Below, one piece after another: positions 9,642-18,400 of a stretch of 64,000 nucleotides of DNA. The translations under genes were made by a program, and so were the position numbers. Origin of the DNA: Lachnospiraceae bacterium (GTDB lineage Bacteria > Bacillota > Clostridia > Lachnospirales > Lachnospiraceae); NCBI GenBank assembly GCA_014239155.1, contig JAAZZQ010000085.1:124001-188000 (forward strand), in the 5' to 3' direction. Positions within the stretch are counted from its first letter, which is position 1, and every line of letters begins with the position of its first letter. The notes under the pieces are model-generated. The model searched no databases and was not told the origin of the DNA. It saw only the letters and a program-made list of their open reading frames with translations.

Positions 9642-9970
9642 TGCGCAATATGACATTTTTCTGTCTGATAGGACAGGAACACAAAGTAGAACGATTAGAT
9701 AAAAAGTGACAAATAGAAAGAAAAAGTCAGAAAATAAAATGGCAAAATTAATAGAATGCGTTTTTTTGTGCATATTTTTTAGAATAAAATAAACAAAACA
9801 CTACCATTTTTTTCAATATTATAGTATAATTGTAACTATTCAGGGCGGGATTGTAAATTATCATAAAATGATACTTTATATCTTGTTTAGAAAACGTAAA
9901 TTGAGCAGACAATTTTTATAAATATTAAAGGAAACATTGCACATGCTCAAAATAGGAATGGAGGTATTTT
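9642..9970 (+). promoter_or_regulatory. glgC upstream region with -10 box
   Basis: AT-rich, no ORF. TATAAT at 9825-9830 is a good -10 box; no clear -35 is seen 17 bases upstream. If used, it gives a leader of about 135 bases before glgC. A short hairpin CTGTC/GACAG lies near 9662-9680. GGAGG at 9960 serves the glgC start. Confidence 0.45.
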
Positions 9971-11176
9971 ATGGCAAAAGAAATGATTGCAATGCTACTT
10001 GCTGGCGGTCAGGGGTCACGTCTTTATACATTGACACAGAAGCTGGCAAAACCTGCAGTTCCGTTTGGTGGAAAATACAGGATTATTGATTTTCCACTTT
10101 CAAACTGCGTAAATTCAGGGATTGATACAGTAGGTATTCTCACCCAGTATCAGCCGCTTGTACTGAATGAGTACATAGGAAATGGTCAGCCGTGGGATTT
10201 GGACAGGCTGCATGGAGGTGTTCATGTACTGCCGCCTTATCAGAAAGCGACTGGTTCAGATTGGTATAAGGGCACAGCCAACGCGATTTATCAGAACATT
10301 AACTTTATTGAGCGATATGACCCAGAGTATGTGATTATTTTGTCCGGCGATCAGATTTGCAAGCAGGATTATAGCGATTTTCTTAGATTCCATAAGGAAA
10401 AAGGCGCAGAATTTAGCGTGGCTGTTATGGAGGTTCCGTGGGAAGAGGCAAGCCGCTTTGGATTGATGGTTACAGATGACAATGACAAGATTACAGAGTT
10501 TCAGGAGAAGCCAAAGGAGCCAAAGTCAAATCTGGCGTCGATGGGTATCTATATTTTTAACTGGGAAATTCTGAAAAAATATCTGATTGAAGATGAGAAT
10601 GATCCTGAGTCTGAGAACGATTTTGGAAAAAATATTATTCCAAGTTTGTTGCGGGATAAACGGGAAATGTACGCGTATCGCTTTGCAGGTTACTGGAAAG
10701 ATGTCGGAACCATTTCTTCTCTATGGGAGGCAAACATGGAGGTATTGAATCCGGAAAATAGTGGTATCAATCTGTTTGATGATGACTGGCGTGTCTACAG
10801 TAGAAACAGTGGTATGACAGGGCACCGTATCGGTGAGGAGGCAGTGCTTGAAAACTGTATGATTACTGACGGGTGCAGCATTGACGGTAAAGTAAAGCAC
10901 TCTGTACTTTTTGCAGGTGTTAAGGTGGAGAAAGGCGCTGTGATAGAAGACGCTGTAATTATGGGAGGCAGTACCATAAAAGAAGGCGCACAGATTAAGC
11001 ATTGTATTATTGCGGAGAATGTAGTGATTGAGAAGAATGCTGTCGTAGGAGAAATGCCAGAGGGAGACAGAAAGGGTGTTGCGACAGTGGGATCTAATGT
11101 GACAATTGGCGAGGGTGCAATTGTGGGACCTGACGCGATGGTGTCAGCAGATGTAAAAGGAGGTGACAAGGCATGA
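9971..11176 (+). CDS. glgC: Glucose-1-phosphate adenylyltransferase GlgC
   Basis: A 401-residue ADP-glucose pyrophosphorylase catalytic subunit, the committed step of glycogen synthesis (glucose-1-phosphate + ATP to ADP-glucose). The N-terminal nucleotidyltransferase domain shows [31 protein letters not shown] and the GTANAIYQN and [10 protein letters not shown] motifs. Residues about 290-390 form a left-handed beta-helix of hexapeptide repeats. GGAGG precedes the ATG by about 7 bases. Its stop overlaps the start of glgD at 11173, the usual Firmicutes GlgCD arrangement, so the enzyme is probably a GlgC/GlgD heterotetramer. Confidence 0.95.
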   Translation: MAKEMIAMLLAGGQGSRLYTLTQKLAKPAVPFGGKYRIIDFPLSNCVNSGIDTVGILTQYQPLVLNEYIGNGQPWDLDRLHGGVHVLPPYQKATGSDWYKGTANAIYQNINFIERYDPEYVIILSGDQICKQDYSDFLRFHKEKGAEFSVAVMEVPWEEASRFGLMVTDDNDKITEFQEKPKEPKSNLASMGIYIFNWEILKKYLIEDENDPESENDFGKNIIPSLLRDKREMYAYRFAGYWKDVGTISSLWEANMEVLNPENSGINLFDDDWRVYSRNSGMTGHRIGEEAVLENCMITDGCSIDGKVKHSVLFAGVKVEKGAVIEDAVIMGGSTIKEGAQIKHCIIAENVVIEKNAVVGEMPEGDRKGVATVGSNVTIGEGAIVGPDAMVSADVKGGDKA

Positions 11177-12321
11177 TCAATTCCAATGCAGATTCAGCAA
11201 TGGGTATTTTGTTCCCAAACAGCTATGATTCATTAGTACCAGAGCTTGTTACTGAGAGACTGATGGCATCTATACCATTTGCAAGCCGTTACAGACTGGT
11301 AGATTTCATGCTTTCAAGTATGGTGAATTGTGGTATCGACAATATATCGTTGATTGTAAAGAGAAATTATCATTCTCTGATGGACCATCTCGGTTCAGGC
11401 AGAGAGTGGGATTTGACACGCAAAAAAGGTGGTCTGAACATTATTCCTCCATTTGCACAGAAGACAGTCAATATTTACAATGGCAGAGTGGAAGCGATTG
11501 CAAGCATTATTGATTATCTAAAACGCCAGAAGGAAAAATATGTCATTATGGCAGACACAAATATTGCAGTGAATTTTAATTTTAGTAAATTGCTTCAAGA
11601 GCATATTGACAGTGGTGCAGATGTGACAATCGCATACACAAAGGAAGAGATTCCAAAGGCGCTGCGCGACATTGATATGACCAAAAAAGATTTGTATTAT
11701 ACACTTGACATTGATGCGGACGGCAGAGTACAAAAGATTGTGGTCAATGATAAGGAAAATGGCGAGCACAATGTTTCTATGAATATCTATGTTATTGAGC
11801 GGCAGTTATTAATTGACCAGATTCGTGAGGCGTATGTCAACGGTTTGACTTATTTTGAGCGTGATATTATTGCACCACAACTTGACAAGTTAAATGTAAA
11901 AGCATATCAGCATGACGGTTATTATGCGCGCATTATGGATATTAATTCTTATTTTGCAGAGAATATGAAGATGCTCAAAGAAGAGAATATCAATGCGTTG
12001 TTCTCACCGAATCCTGTGTATACAAAGATTCGTGATGACAATCCAACAAGATATGCAACAGGATCTCACGCAAAAAATGTGATGGCAGCAGACGGTTGTG
12101 TGATTGAGGGGGAAGTGGAGAACAGTATTCTGTTTCGTGGCGTTAAAGTTGGCAAGGGCGCAAAGGTTAGAAATTGCGTGCTGATGCAGGATACAGTTAT
12201 TGAGACAGGAGCAACTGTGGAATATGCGATTACAGACAAGAATGTGACTATTTCTTCCTATAAGGAATTAAAGGGAACGGAGTCTTTCCCAGTATTTGTC
12301 GAAAAACGCAAAAAAGTTTGA
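11173..12321 (+). CDS. glgD: Glucose-1-phosphate adenylyltransferase subunit GlgD
   Basis: A 382-residue paralogue of GlgC. It keeps the nucleotidyltransferase fold ([19 protein letters not shown]) and the C-terminal beta-helix, but lacks the Gly-rich GGxGxRL loop at the N-terminus (it reads [11 protein letters not shown]). This loss is typical of the regulatory, catalytically weak GlgD of Firmicutes. The start overlaps the glgC stop. Spacing AGGAGG to ATG is 7 bases. A GC-rich hairpin follows 6 bases after the stop. Confidence 0.93.
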   Translation: MINSNADSAMGILFPNSYDSLVPELVTERLMASIPFASRYRLVDFMLSSMVNCGIDNISLIVKRNYHSLMDHLGSGREWDLTRKKGGLNIIPPFAQKTVNIYNGRVEAIASIIDYLKRQKEKYVIMADTNIAVNFNFSKLLQEHIDSGADVTIAYTKEEIPKALRDIDMTKKDLYYTLDIDADGRVQKIVVNDKENGEHNVSMNIYVIERQLLIDQIREAYVNGLTYFERDIIAPQLDKLNVKAYQHDGYYARIMDINSYFAENMKMLKEENINALFSPNPVYTKIRDDNPTRYATGSHAKNVMAADGCVIEGEVENSILFRGVKVGKGAKVRNCVLMQDTVIETGATVEYAITDKNVTISSYKELKGTESFPVFVEKRKKV

Positions 12322-12327
12322 TTTGGA

Positions 12328-12349
12328 CAGGAGGGGAAATCCCCTCCTG
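12328..12349 (+). terminator. Terminator after glgCD
   Basis: CAGGAGGGG pairs with CCCCTCCTG across a 4-base loop, followed by a T-rich stretch (ATTTCGTTGTT). It sits immediately after glgD and closes the glycogen operon. Confidence 0.75.
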
Positions 12350-12371
12350 ATTTCGTTGTTGCATAATGTTA

Positions 12372-12679
12372 GGGAACTGTAGAAGATTGACATAGAACAA
12401 TGACCTGCCAGTTCTGAAAATAGTTGTTAATTTGATAAATGGGGTTAAGCGTTTTGAGATTTTGACCGATAATTATATCAAAGTAAATATGGTCTGGTGA
12501 TACAGAGCAAGCGGAACAAAGTTTCTGCTGGCAGGCTGATTTTATGAACAGTCGGCTGGTATGAAAGGGAAGTAACTCAGGAGATATCAGACAGGAAAGG
12601 AAACACATGTAACAATGCAATTTCATAACTGCAAATAAAATAGCATCATTTCAGGTGGAGATGATGCTATTTTGTTGTG
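12372..12679 (+). ncRNA. Candidate structured small RNA (about 300 nt), unrecognised family
   Basis: The region has no convincing ORF but nested pairing. CCTGCCAG (12404-12411) pairs with CTGGCAGG (12528-12535). Inside it lie a TTTGATA/TATCAAA stem (12431-12437 with 12476-12482) and a hairpin AGCGGAAC/GTTTCTGCT (about 12509-12530). The stretch ends in a 13-bp stem plus T run at 12637-12679. The pattern of a multibranch junction closed by an 8-bp helix with its own terminator suggests a stable RNA. I could not match it to tmRNA, RNase P, SRP, 6S or a riboswitch from memory. It could alternatively be a long leader of the CarD-like gene. Confidence 0.5.
12637..12679 (+). terminator. 13-bp intrinsic terminator
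   Basis: AAAATAGCATCAT pairs perfectly with ATGATGCTATTTT across an 11-base loop, followed by GTTGTGTT. The flanking A and T runs make it work on both strands. It separates the candidate RNA from the CarD-like gene. Confidence 0.75.
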
Positions 12680-12763
12680 TTGGATACAGATACTTCTCGG
12701 AATCTTGCAATATTAGATACAAAAGACTTCGAGGGTTTATACAGACATTTTGGAGGGATAAAG

Positions 12764-13060
12764 TTGTTTCAGAAAAAAGACATTATCTATAGTGAGACAA
12801 TTGGTGTATGTATTGTAGAGGACATTGTAAAGCTTGCAGATAACAAAAGAGACATTTATCAATATTATTTGCTATCCCCTATTTCTGACCGAAAGAAACG
12901 GGCATACATACCAGTAGAGAATCATACAGTACTACTTAGAAATTTGATTTCACTACAAGAAGCACTAGCATTGCGAGAGACAAATGATTATGAGAAAAAG
13001 AGTGTACCTATAAAAGAGGAAGTTCTATACGTGATTGAAAATAGTAAAATGAAAGAATAA
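12764..13060 (+). CDS. Small CarD-like (CarD/TRCF RID domain) regulator
   Basis: A 98-residue protein starting MFQKKDIIYS. The CarD pattern is visible: F..KDIIY...GVCIVEDI, YYLLSPI, RAYIPVEN and LLRNLISLQEAL. In CarD/CdnL this beta domain binds the RNA polymerase beta subunit and stabilises open complexes. Only the RID domain and one helix are present, against about 160 residues in full CarD proteins, so the DNA-binding helical domain is missing or very short. I chose TTG 12764 because GGAGGG lies 6 bases before it and family proteins begin there. A longer GTG start at 12677 would sit on the terminator. Confidence 0.65.
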   Translation: MFQKKDIIYSETIGVCIVEDIVKLADNKRDIYQYYLLSPISDRKKRAYIPVENHTVLLRNLISLQEALALRETNDYEKKSVPIKEEVLYVIENSKMKE

Positions 13061-13712
13061 TTGTCAGAAAATTCAGAAAATATTATACAAAATAACTGAA
13101 AGAATATAGTAATTTCGACAGTATTTGACATTTTTCATAAAAGCTATTGCAATTATAGCAAATTAGTGTTACTATACAATTACACAAAGGAAGAAGAGAA
13201 AAAAAGGTACAGAAGATAGTTGCAGAGGATAACTATAGTAGAAGCGTACCAAAGATGGTGACGAATTAGAATTACAAAAGATAAATTGTTGATATACCAA
13301 AGATAAAAGTATAAAAAGGCAAAAAACTTTTGTAAAGCATTTGCGAAGTATTTATTTATAGAACAAATGCAATATTCGGGAACCTGTAGACAATCGAAAT
13401 AAGCGGTAGAGATGGAGAGGAGATGAGTCCCTTGGCAACAGTAGAAACCTAGATGTTGACTGGAAGAAATCCCTTAATAGAGAGACCATAAAAGATGCAG
13501 CTATCAAGATAGCCAAGCATAGAGAATTAAGAAGTGTATTTCTGAAGCGAAGTCAGCAGATAGACAGAGAATAGGAAAGAGACAGAGGAAACATAAAAAA
13601 AGAATAGGAACGGATGAAAGGGTCCGAGAAAGAGGAAAAAATTGAATATTGAAGCGCAATGAAGCGGTCGTTATATCAATCAGGTAAGAGGATATGGCGA
13701 CCGCTTTTATTT
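13061..13712 (+). ncRNA. Candidate large structured non-coding RNA (about 550-600 nt)
   Basis: No ORF of note on either strand across 13061-13901. The sequence is purine-rich with many local helices: GGTAC/GTACC (13206-13210, 13246-13250) enclosing ATAGTT/AACTAT (13216-13221, 13231-13236); TATAC/GTATA (13293-13297, 13309-13313); GCATTTG/CAAATGC (13337-13343, 13364-13370); GCTATC/GATAGC near 13502-13515. It ends with a 9-bp terminator at 13662-13712. TTGACA at 13125 could be a -35 box, though no clean -10 follows. Size and purine-rich loops recall large ornate RNAs such as ROOL or OLE, but I cannot confirm a family. Confidence 0.5.
13662..13712 (+). terminator. Terminator of the candidate large RNA
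   Basis: AAGCGGTCG (13662-13670) pairs with CGACCGCTT (13698-13706), with an inner ATATC/GATAT helix, followed by TTATTTATAT. No coding gene ends within 600 bases upstream, so it must end a non-coding transcript or a very long 3' tail. Confidence 0.75.
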
Positions 13713-13788
13713 ATATACAGATTTGTGCAGAAGAAATATGCCTTAACATGGCGCATGGGTTGCTATGCCCCGCTCTATGGTATTTATC

Positions 13789-13817
13789 TTGAAATGCCAA
13801 AGTGCTTGTGATATACT
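13789..13817 (+). promoter_or_regulatory. Sigma-A promoter of the PTS-IIC-like gene
   Basis: TTGAAA (13789-13794), 17-base spacer, TATACT (13812-13817). The expected start near 13824 leaves a leader of about 78 bases. Confidence 0.7.
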
Positions 13818-13901
13818 ACCATAGAATTTGAGATACACTACAGCAAGAATGTTAGTGACAATCTTAAACACGAAGGGGCTGTAGAAAAATGGAGGAATCT
13901 T

Positions 13902-14963
13902 ATGAAAAAGATACAACAGTTTTTAAAAAGAAAAGATATTGTGTTTTCTGGGAAGCGTTATGGGATTGATGCGCTGGGGGCAATGGCACAAGGATTATTT
14001 GCATCTCTTTTGATTGGAACAATCCTTTCTACAATTGGTGAGAGGATTGGCATGGAACTTTTGGTAACGATTGGGGGATACGCCAAGGCAGTGACTGGGG
14101 AGGCTATGGCTGTTGCAATTGGATATTCGTTGCACTGTCCTGCGTTAGTGTTATTTTCGCTGGCGGCGGTAGGACATGCTGCCAATATGCTGGGCGGAGC
14201 TGGCGGACCGCTGGCAGTACTGCTGATTACAATTGTCGCGGCAGAACTGGGAAAGGCAGTCTCAAAGGAAACAAAAGTGGATATTATTGTGACGCCGCTT
14301 GTGACAATTATAAGTGGCGCACTACTTGCATCTTTTTGTGCGCCAGCCATTGGCAGTGCGGCGAGTGCTGTTGGGAAAGCGATTATGTGGGCAACGGAAT
14401 TGCAGCCATTTTTAATGGGGGTGATTATCTCCGTGATTGTGGGAATTGCACTTACCCTTCCAATTAGCAGTGCTGCAATCTGCGCGGCACTTAGTCTTAC
14501 TGGACTCGCGGGAGGTGCTGCGCTTGCAGGATGTTGTGCGCAGATGGTTGGCTTTGCGGTGATGAGTTTCCGAGAAAATGGAATTGGGGGATTGTTTGCA
14601 CAGGGAATTGGAACTTCCATGCTTCAGATGGGGAATATTGTAAGAAAGCCAAAGATTTGGCTTCCACCCATTATTGTATCAGCCATCACAGGACCAATTG
14701 CAACTTGTATTTTTCAATTACAGATGAATGGCGCAGCGGTAGCATCAGGAATGGGAACATGTGGATTGGTTGGGCAGATTGGCGTGTATACAGGTTGGCT
14801 AAATGATATCGCAGCAGGGACTAAGATGGCCGTTACCATGTGGGATTGGGTGGGGTTAATCAGTGTTAGTTTCTTGCTTCCAGCAATTCTTACTTATATT
14901 ATCGGTAATCTATTTCGGAAAATTGGTTGGATTTTGGAAAATGATTTAAAATTGGATTTGTAA
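13902..14963 (+). CDS. PTS_EIIC_2-type membrane transporter
   Basis: A 353-residue, Gly/Ala-rich protein with about 9-10 membrane segments. It opens with FSGKRYGIDALGAMAQGLFASLLIGTI and has the conserved internal LPISSAAI and SMLQMGNI segments of the PTS_EIIC_2 family, which PTS-type annotation labels a sugar IIC component. No IIA or IIB partner or phosphorylation domain is nearby, so it may not be part of a real phosphotransferase system. GGAGG is 8 bases before the ATG and a good promoter is upstream. A hairpin of the recurring palindrome family follows. Confidence 0.75.
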   Translation: MKKIQQFLKRKDIVFSGKRYGIDALGAMAQGLFASLLIGTILSTIGERIGMELLVTIGGYAKAVTGEAMAVAIGYSLHCPALVLFSLAAVGHAANMLGGAGGPLAVLLITIVAAELGKAVSKETKVDIIVTPLVTIISGALLASFCAPAIGSAASAVGKAIMWATELQPFLMGVIISVIVGIALTLPISSAAICAALSLTGLAGGAALAGCCAQMVGFAVMSFRENGIGGLFAQGIGTSMLQMGNIVRKPKIWLPPIIVSAITGPIATCIFQLQMNGAAVASGMGTCGLVGQIGVYTGWLNDIAAGTKMAVTMWDWVGLISVSFLLPAILTYIIGNLFRKIGWILENDLKLDL

Positions 14964-15004
14964 ATTAGAAATTGTAGAAAAATAATGGATAATGAATGTA
15001 TTAT

Positions 15005-15034
15005 CGAGTAGGGAAGAGTTATCTTCCCCACTCG
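15005..15034 (+). terminator. Hairpin between convergent genes
   Basis: CGAGTAGGGAAGA pairs with TCTTCCCCACTCG (one A-C mismatch) across GTTA, 42 bases after the PTS-IIC-like gene and facing a minus-strand gene. Same sequence family as the palindromes at 18371, 36727 and 53366. Confidence 0.6.
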
Positions 15035-15077
15035 TGTGTCGGAAAATATCACTTGTTGACTGACTTTCTCTGAAAGT

Positions 15078-15548
15078 TTACTTTAGTGGTTTGGCACCAG
15101 CCTTCTCCTGCATTTTTTCAACCCAACTGCGGAATTTTCCCTTTTTCTTGGGGGGGACAGTGTTGAGCTTTCCACGAATCCCTTTTACATCTGTGATATA
15201 AATTCCGCTGACAGTTGCTTTTACTTCCTTTTTGACTGGGATAATATCAAAGATAGAAGCGTCACAGATTAAGGACATAATCTGTGGTCCCACTTTTGCT
15301 TTGACAATCGGAAATTTTGCACGGCGCATATATTTAGGCGTCTGCTCTAACACTGCGGTAGGAAATCCGGCGTCTTTTAGTTTGAGTTTTTTCTTGTCAA
15401 TAATAAGCATTGTGACAGTTTGTTTGGCAGCTTCAATTTGTGCTTGCTGTTCTGCCTGTTTTTTTTGTAATTTTTTGCCGACGAAATACAATACTACCAA
15501 AAGGACTACAAGAATAATTAAAATTGTGATTATAATTTTTACTGCCAT
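15078..15548 (-). CDS. Single-pass membrane protein of unknown function
   Basis: A 156-residue protein. Residues 4-24 form a strongly hydrophobic N-terminal anchor (IIITILIILVVLLVVLYF). A short charged helix follows (KKLQKKQAEQQAQIEAAKQ) and then a mixed alpha/beta domain to residue 156 ending in a basic tail. Most of the protein probably faces the cytosol. It is not recognised. It stands alone on the minus strand, convergent with the PTS-IIC-like gene and divergent from the FKBP lipoprotein. Confidence 0.65.
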   Translation of the reverse strand: MAVKIIITILIILVVLLVVLYFVGKKLQKKQAEQQAQIEAAKQTVTMLIIDKKKLKLKDAGFPTAVLEQTPKYMRRAKFPIVKAKVGPQIMSLICDASIFDIIPVKKEVKATVSGIYITDVKGIRGKLNTVPPKKKGKFRSWVEKMQEKAGAKPLK

Positions 15549-15801
15549 CTGAATCCATTACCTTTCTGTTTTGCTGTGGAATATTATGCAACGTCTACAT
15601 GATTGCAGGCTGCATAACCATCTTTGCTTTCCGAGAGCATATATGATGGGAATAGTAATATTTTAACATTAAATGTCAGAAAGTGCAAGAAAGTCCGTTG
15701 ATTTCCTTTTTGTTTTTGATTGTGTTTTTGATGTGATAATGTTATGATAGAGTTCATGAGGGTGGAAGGAATGTATTTTAAATAAGGAAGGATTATGAAT
15801 T

Positions 15802-16992
15802 ATGAAAAAGAGATTGGTATTGATATGTATGACAGGCATGATGATTGCAAGTATAAGTGCTTGCGGGGGGAAGAAAACAGATAAAGAGGCAGAGGTCGTT
15901 GAGACAAGTTCTGCCATAGAGCAAAAAGAGACAACCACCACTACAGAAGAAGAAAGTTCAGACAGCGCGCAGACAGAGATGGATAGAGTGAGTGATAGAG
16001 AGGACTATGTGGGATTTCAGGATCTTGACATTGACACGTATGTCACACTTGCTGACTATACGAAAATGAAAGTGACGGCAACCCGCCCTAAAGTAGATGA
16101 GGAAGGAATAGAGGACTATATTAACAGTAGGTTGTTGGTGGGAACGATCACAAGTAGACCAGTCAAGAAGGGCGATATTGCAGATATTGATTATGTGGGC
16201 AAAAAAGATGGTGTGGCATTTGAGGGAGGCACTGCATCAGGATATAAATTGTCAATTGGCTCAGGCGGATTTATTCCGGGATTTGAGGATGGGTTGATTG
16301 GTGTAAAAGCAGGTGAGACTGTGGAGTTAAATCTGACATTTCCAGAAAATTATCGCAATGCAGCTTTTGCAGGAGAGGAAGTTGTGTTTACGGTTACAGT
16401 CAACAGCATAGAAGGATCTGCGGAGTATGCGACAGTGACACCAGAGGAGATGGCAGAGATGGGACTTTCTTATAAGACAAAAGAGGAAGTGTGGGAAGCA
16501 GGAAAGCGTGCGATGGAAGAAAACGCGCAGGAGACTTACACAGCAAATGCAAAGAGTGCTGTTGTGCGCAAAATTGTTGAGGAAAGCACAGTGCAGTCCA
16601 TTCCGGAATATCTTATTGAGGAGGAGGCTCAGAATTATAACCGTTATATTGAGTCGCTTGCAAAGTCTATGTATAATATGGACTTAGAAACTTTTGTGGA
16701 AAGTGCATATGGTGTCACAATGGAACAGTACAATGCTCAGATGAATGAGATGTTCACAGATACAGTAAAACAATACTTAGTGATGGAAGCAGTGGCGCGT
16801 GCAGAAAAAATGGAAATTACTGAGGAAATGATTACAGAAAATGCAAACGAAGAAGCAACAGAGTATGGGTATGCTTCCGGGGAGGAATTAATCAATGATG
16901 TAGGATTTGCCACATATAGAATGTCTATGGTACAAAACATGGTAATTGAGCGATTGATGGAACTTGTTACTGTTGAGGAGGAAGAGGAGTAA
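15802..16992 (+). CDS. Trigger-factor-like FKBP peptidyl-prolyl isomerase lipoprotein
   Basis: A 396-residue protein. The signal peptide ends in ISAC, giving lipidated Cys21, followed by an acidic Thr/Ser/Glu-rich linker. Residues about 115-200 are an FKBP domain (GDIADIDYVGKKDGVAFEGG, then IPGFEDGLIGVKAGE). Residues 200-390 resemble the trigger factor C-terminal helical chaperone domain (SIPEYLIEEEAQNY, ITENANEEATEYG). Unlike ribosome-bound trigger factor it lacks the N-terminal ribosome-binding domain and is exported, so it probably folds secreted proteins outside the membrane, as PrsA does in Bacillus. AAGGAAGGA serves as the ribosome site. The cell-wall hydrolase follows 38 bases later. 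Confidence 0.85.
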   Translation: MKKRLVLICMTGMMIASISACGGKKTDKEAEVVETSSAIEQKETTTTTEEESSDSAQTEMDRVSDREDYVGFQDLDIDTYVTLADYTKMKVTATRPKVDEEGIEDYINSRLLVGTITSRPVKKGDIADIDYVGKKDGVAFEGGTASGYKLSIGSGGFIPGFEDGLIGVKAGETVELNLTFPENYRNAAFAGEEVVFTVTVNSIEGSAEYATVTPEEMAEMGLSYKTKEEVWEAGKRAMEENAQETYTANAKSAVVRKIVEESTVQSIPEYLIEEEAQNYNRYIESLAKSMYNMDLETFVESAYGVTMEQYNAQMNEMFTDTVKQYLVMEAVARAEKMEITEEMITENANEEATEYGYASGEELINDVGFATYRMSMVQNMVIERLMELVTVEEEEE

Positions 16993-17030
16993 GCTGGCGG
17001 AATCAGAGCAAAAAGGGGTAGAAGATACAC

Positions 17031-18359
17031 ATGAAAAAAGGGTACAGACGACTGTTGATAATAGGATTGTGTGTGGCGATATTTTGTGTAACATGTGATT
17101 TTAACACTTTTTTAAGTCCTTGTCAGGTACAGGCGGCGAAAAAGGATGAATTGAAACAACAGAACAAAGAAGATGAGGGGAAGCTAGAAGACCTTGATGA
17201 CCAAGTGAATGAACTGGAAGGGGAACAGGAGGGCATTGACGCAGAGATACAAGTGCTCAGCAATGAAATTGCGGAGATTATGGCGAGTATCAGTCTTCTC
17301 GAGGAAGAGATTGAGGCAAAAAAGGCACAGATTGAGCAGGCAAAAATTGATTTGGAAGAGGCACAGAAAGTAGAGCGCCAGCAGTATGAAGCGATGAAGG
17401 TTCGTGTGAAAGCGGTGTATGAGAGCGGAAAGACTTCTTTTCTAGATATTCTTTTTAGTGCTTCTTCCATGCAAGATATGCTCAACAAGGCAGACTATGT
17501 GGAGAGGATGCATGAGTACGACAAAAAGATGTTTACAAACTATAAAATTGCTAGACAGAATGTAGAAGATTTAAAGGAAACACTTGAAATAGAGGAATCT
17601 GAACTGGAAGCGACACAGGAGGGGCTTGAGGAGGAGCAAGGAAGTGTCGAGGAGGCAAGAGCGGAGCTTCAGGCAATCAGTGCAGATTATGCAATTCAGA
17701 TTAGCAAGGCAAGGCAGCAGGCAGAAGTTTATAAACAGCAAATTAAACAGAGAAATGCACAGATTAAACAGATTGAGGCAGAAGAGGAGCGAAAGAGAAA
17801 GGAAGAGGAGGAGCGAAAAAGAAAGGAAGAGGAGGAGCGAAAGAAAAAAGAGGAGGAAGAACGAAAGAAAAAAGAGGAAGAAGCAAAGAAAAATAGCAGC
17901 AATAACAATAACAGTAACAACAGTGATAACAGCACTGCAAGTGACAGCGCGCCGGCGAAAGAGGTGTCTGCAAAATCGACTGCTGGCAAAGAGACAGTCG
18001 CGTCAGCAAAGGGAAGTGCAAAAGGAAAAGAAGTGGCGAATTACGCCTGTGGATTTGTAGGGAATCCTTATGTGGCGGGCGGAACAAGTCTGACAAAAGG
18101 AGCAGACTGTTCTGGTTTTACACAGTCTGTATACAAGGCATTTGGATACAGCCTTCCTAGGAACTCAACTTCCCAGCGAAGTGTTGGCAGGGAAGTGAGC
18201 TATGCAGAGGCGGAGCCAGGGGATATTATATGTTATCCGGGACATGTGGCGATATATATAGGAAATGGAAAGATTGTCCATGCAAGTTCCGCCAAGACGG
18301 GAATTAAGATTAGTAATGCGCTGTATCGAGATATTTTATGTGTGCGAAGAGTTGTTTGA
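17031..18359 (+). CDS. NlpC/P60 peptidoglycan hydrolase with N-terminal coiled coil
   Basis: A 442-residue secreted protein. A signal peptide (about 1-36) is followed by long coiled coil (about 38-250) like that of PcsB/CwlO-type hydrolases, which use it for regulation by FtsEX. Then come four near-identical charged repeats, a Ser/Asn-rich linker and a C-terminal NlpC/P60 domain. Catalytic Cys360 (GADCSGF), His405 (PGHVAIY) and His417 (IVHASS) are in place, so it should cleave peptidoglycan stem peptides. A strong hairpin follows 11 bases after the stop, shared with convergent spoIIID. Confidence 0.9.
   Translation: MKKGYRRLLIIGLCVAIFCVTCDFNTFLSPCQVQAAKKDELKQQNKEDEGKLEDLDDQVNELEGEQEGIDAEIQVLSNEIAEIMASISLLEEEIEAKKAQIEQAKIDLEEAQKVERQQYEAMKVRVKAVYESGKTSFLDILFSASSMQDMLNKADYVERMHEYDKKMFTNYKIARQNVEDLKETLEIEESELEATQEGLEEEQGSVEEARAELQAISADYAIQISKARQQAEVYKQQIKQRNAQIKQIEAEEERKRKEEEERKRKEEEERKKKEEEERKKKEEEAKKNSSNNNNSNNSDNSTASDSAPAKEVSAKSTAGKETVASAKGSAKGKEVANYACGFVGNPYVAGGTSLTKGADCSGFTQSVYKAFGYSLPRNSTSQRSVGREVSYAEAEPGDIICYPGHVAIYIGNGKIVHASSAKTGIKISNALYRDILCVRRVV
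17781..17876 (+). repeat. Four tandem 24-base repeats in the hydrolase gene
   Basis: Four 24-base units (17781, 17805, 17829, 17853) each encode an EEERKRKE/EEERKKKE octapeptide, with slight drift and a partial fifth unit. The charged helix lies between the coiled coil and the catalytic domain and is likely to vary in length between strains. Confidence 0.85.
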
Positions 18360-18370
18360 CAAAAATATAT

Positions 18371-18400
18371 GAGTAGGGGGAGTTTCCTCCTACTCTTCTT
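18371..18400. terminator. Bidirectional terminator between NlpC/P60 gene and spoIIID
   Basis: GAGTAGGGGGA pairs with TCCTCCTACTC across GTT, followed by TTCTTTTT. The right arm overlaps the stop codon of the minus-strand spoIIID (18390-18392). Member of the recurring GAGTAGGGGAA family. Confidence 0.7.

Noticed and set aside
12677-12763. GTG 12677 as the CarD-like start
   Set aside because: It lies against the terminator stem with no ribosome site; TTG 12764 has GGAGGG 6 bases before it and matches the family N-terminus.
13958-14620. 220-codon minus-strand ORF opposite the PTS-IIC-like gene
   Set aside because: Ala/Pro/Ile/Ser-rich mirror of a Gly/Ala-rich membrane protein; no ribosome site and no domain pattern.
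17729-18096. Long minus-strand and alternative-frame ORFs over the NlpC/P60 gene (Ser/Phe/Leu-rich or Arg/Lys-rich)
   Set aside because: They are shadows of the tandem Glu/Lys/Arg repeats in the real frame; no ribosome sites and extreme composition.
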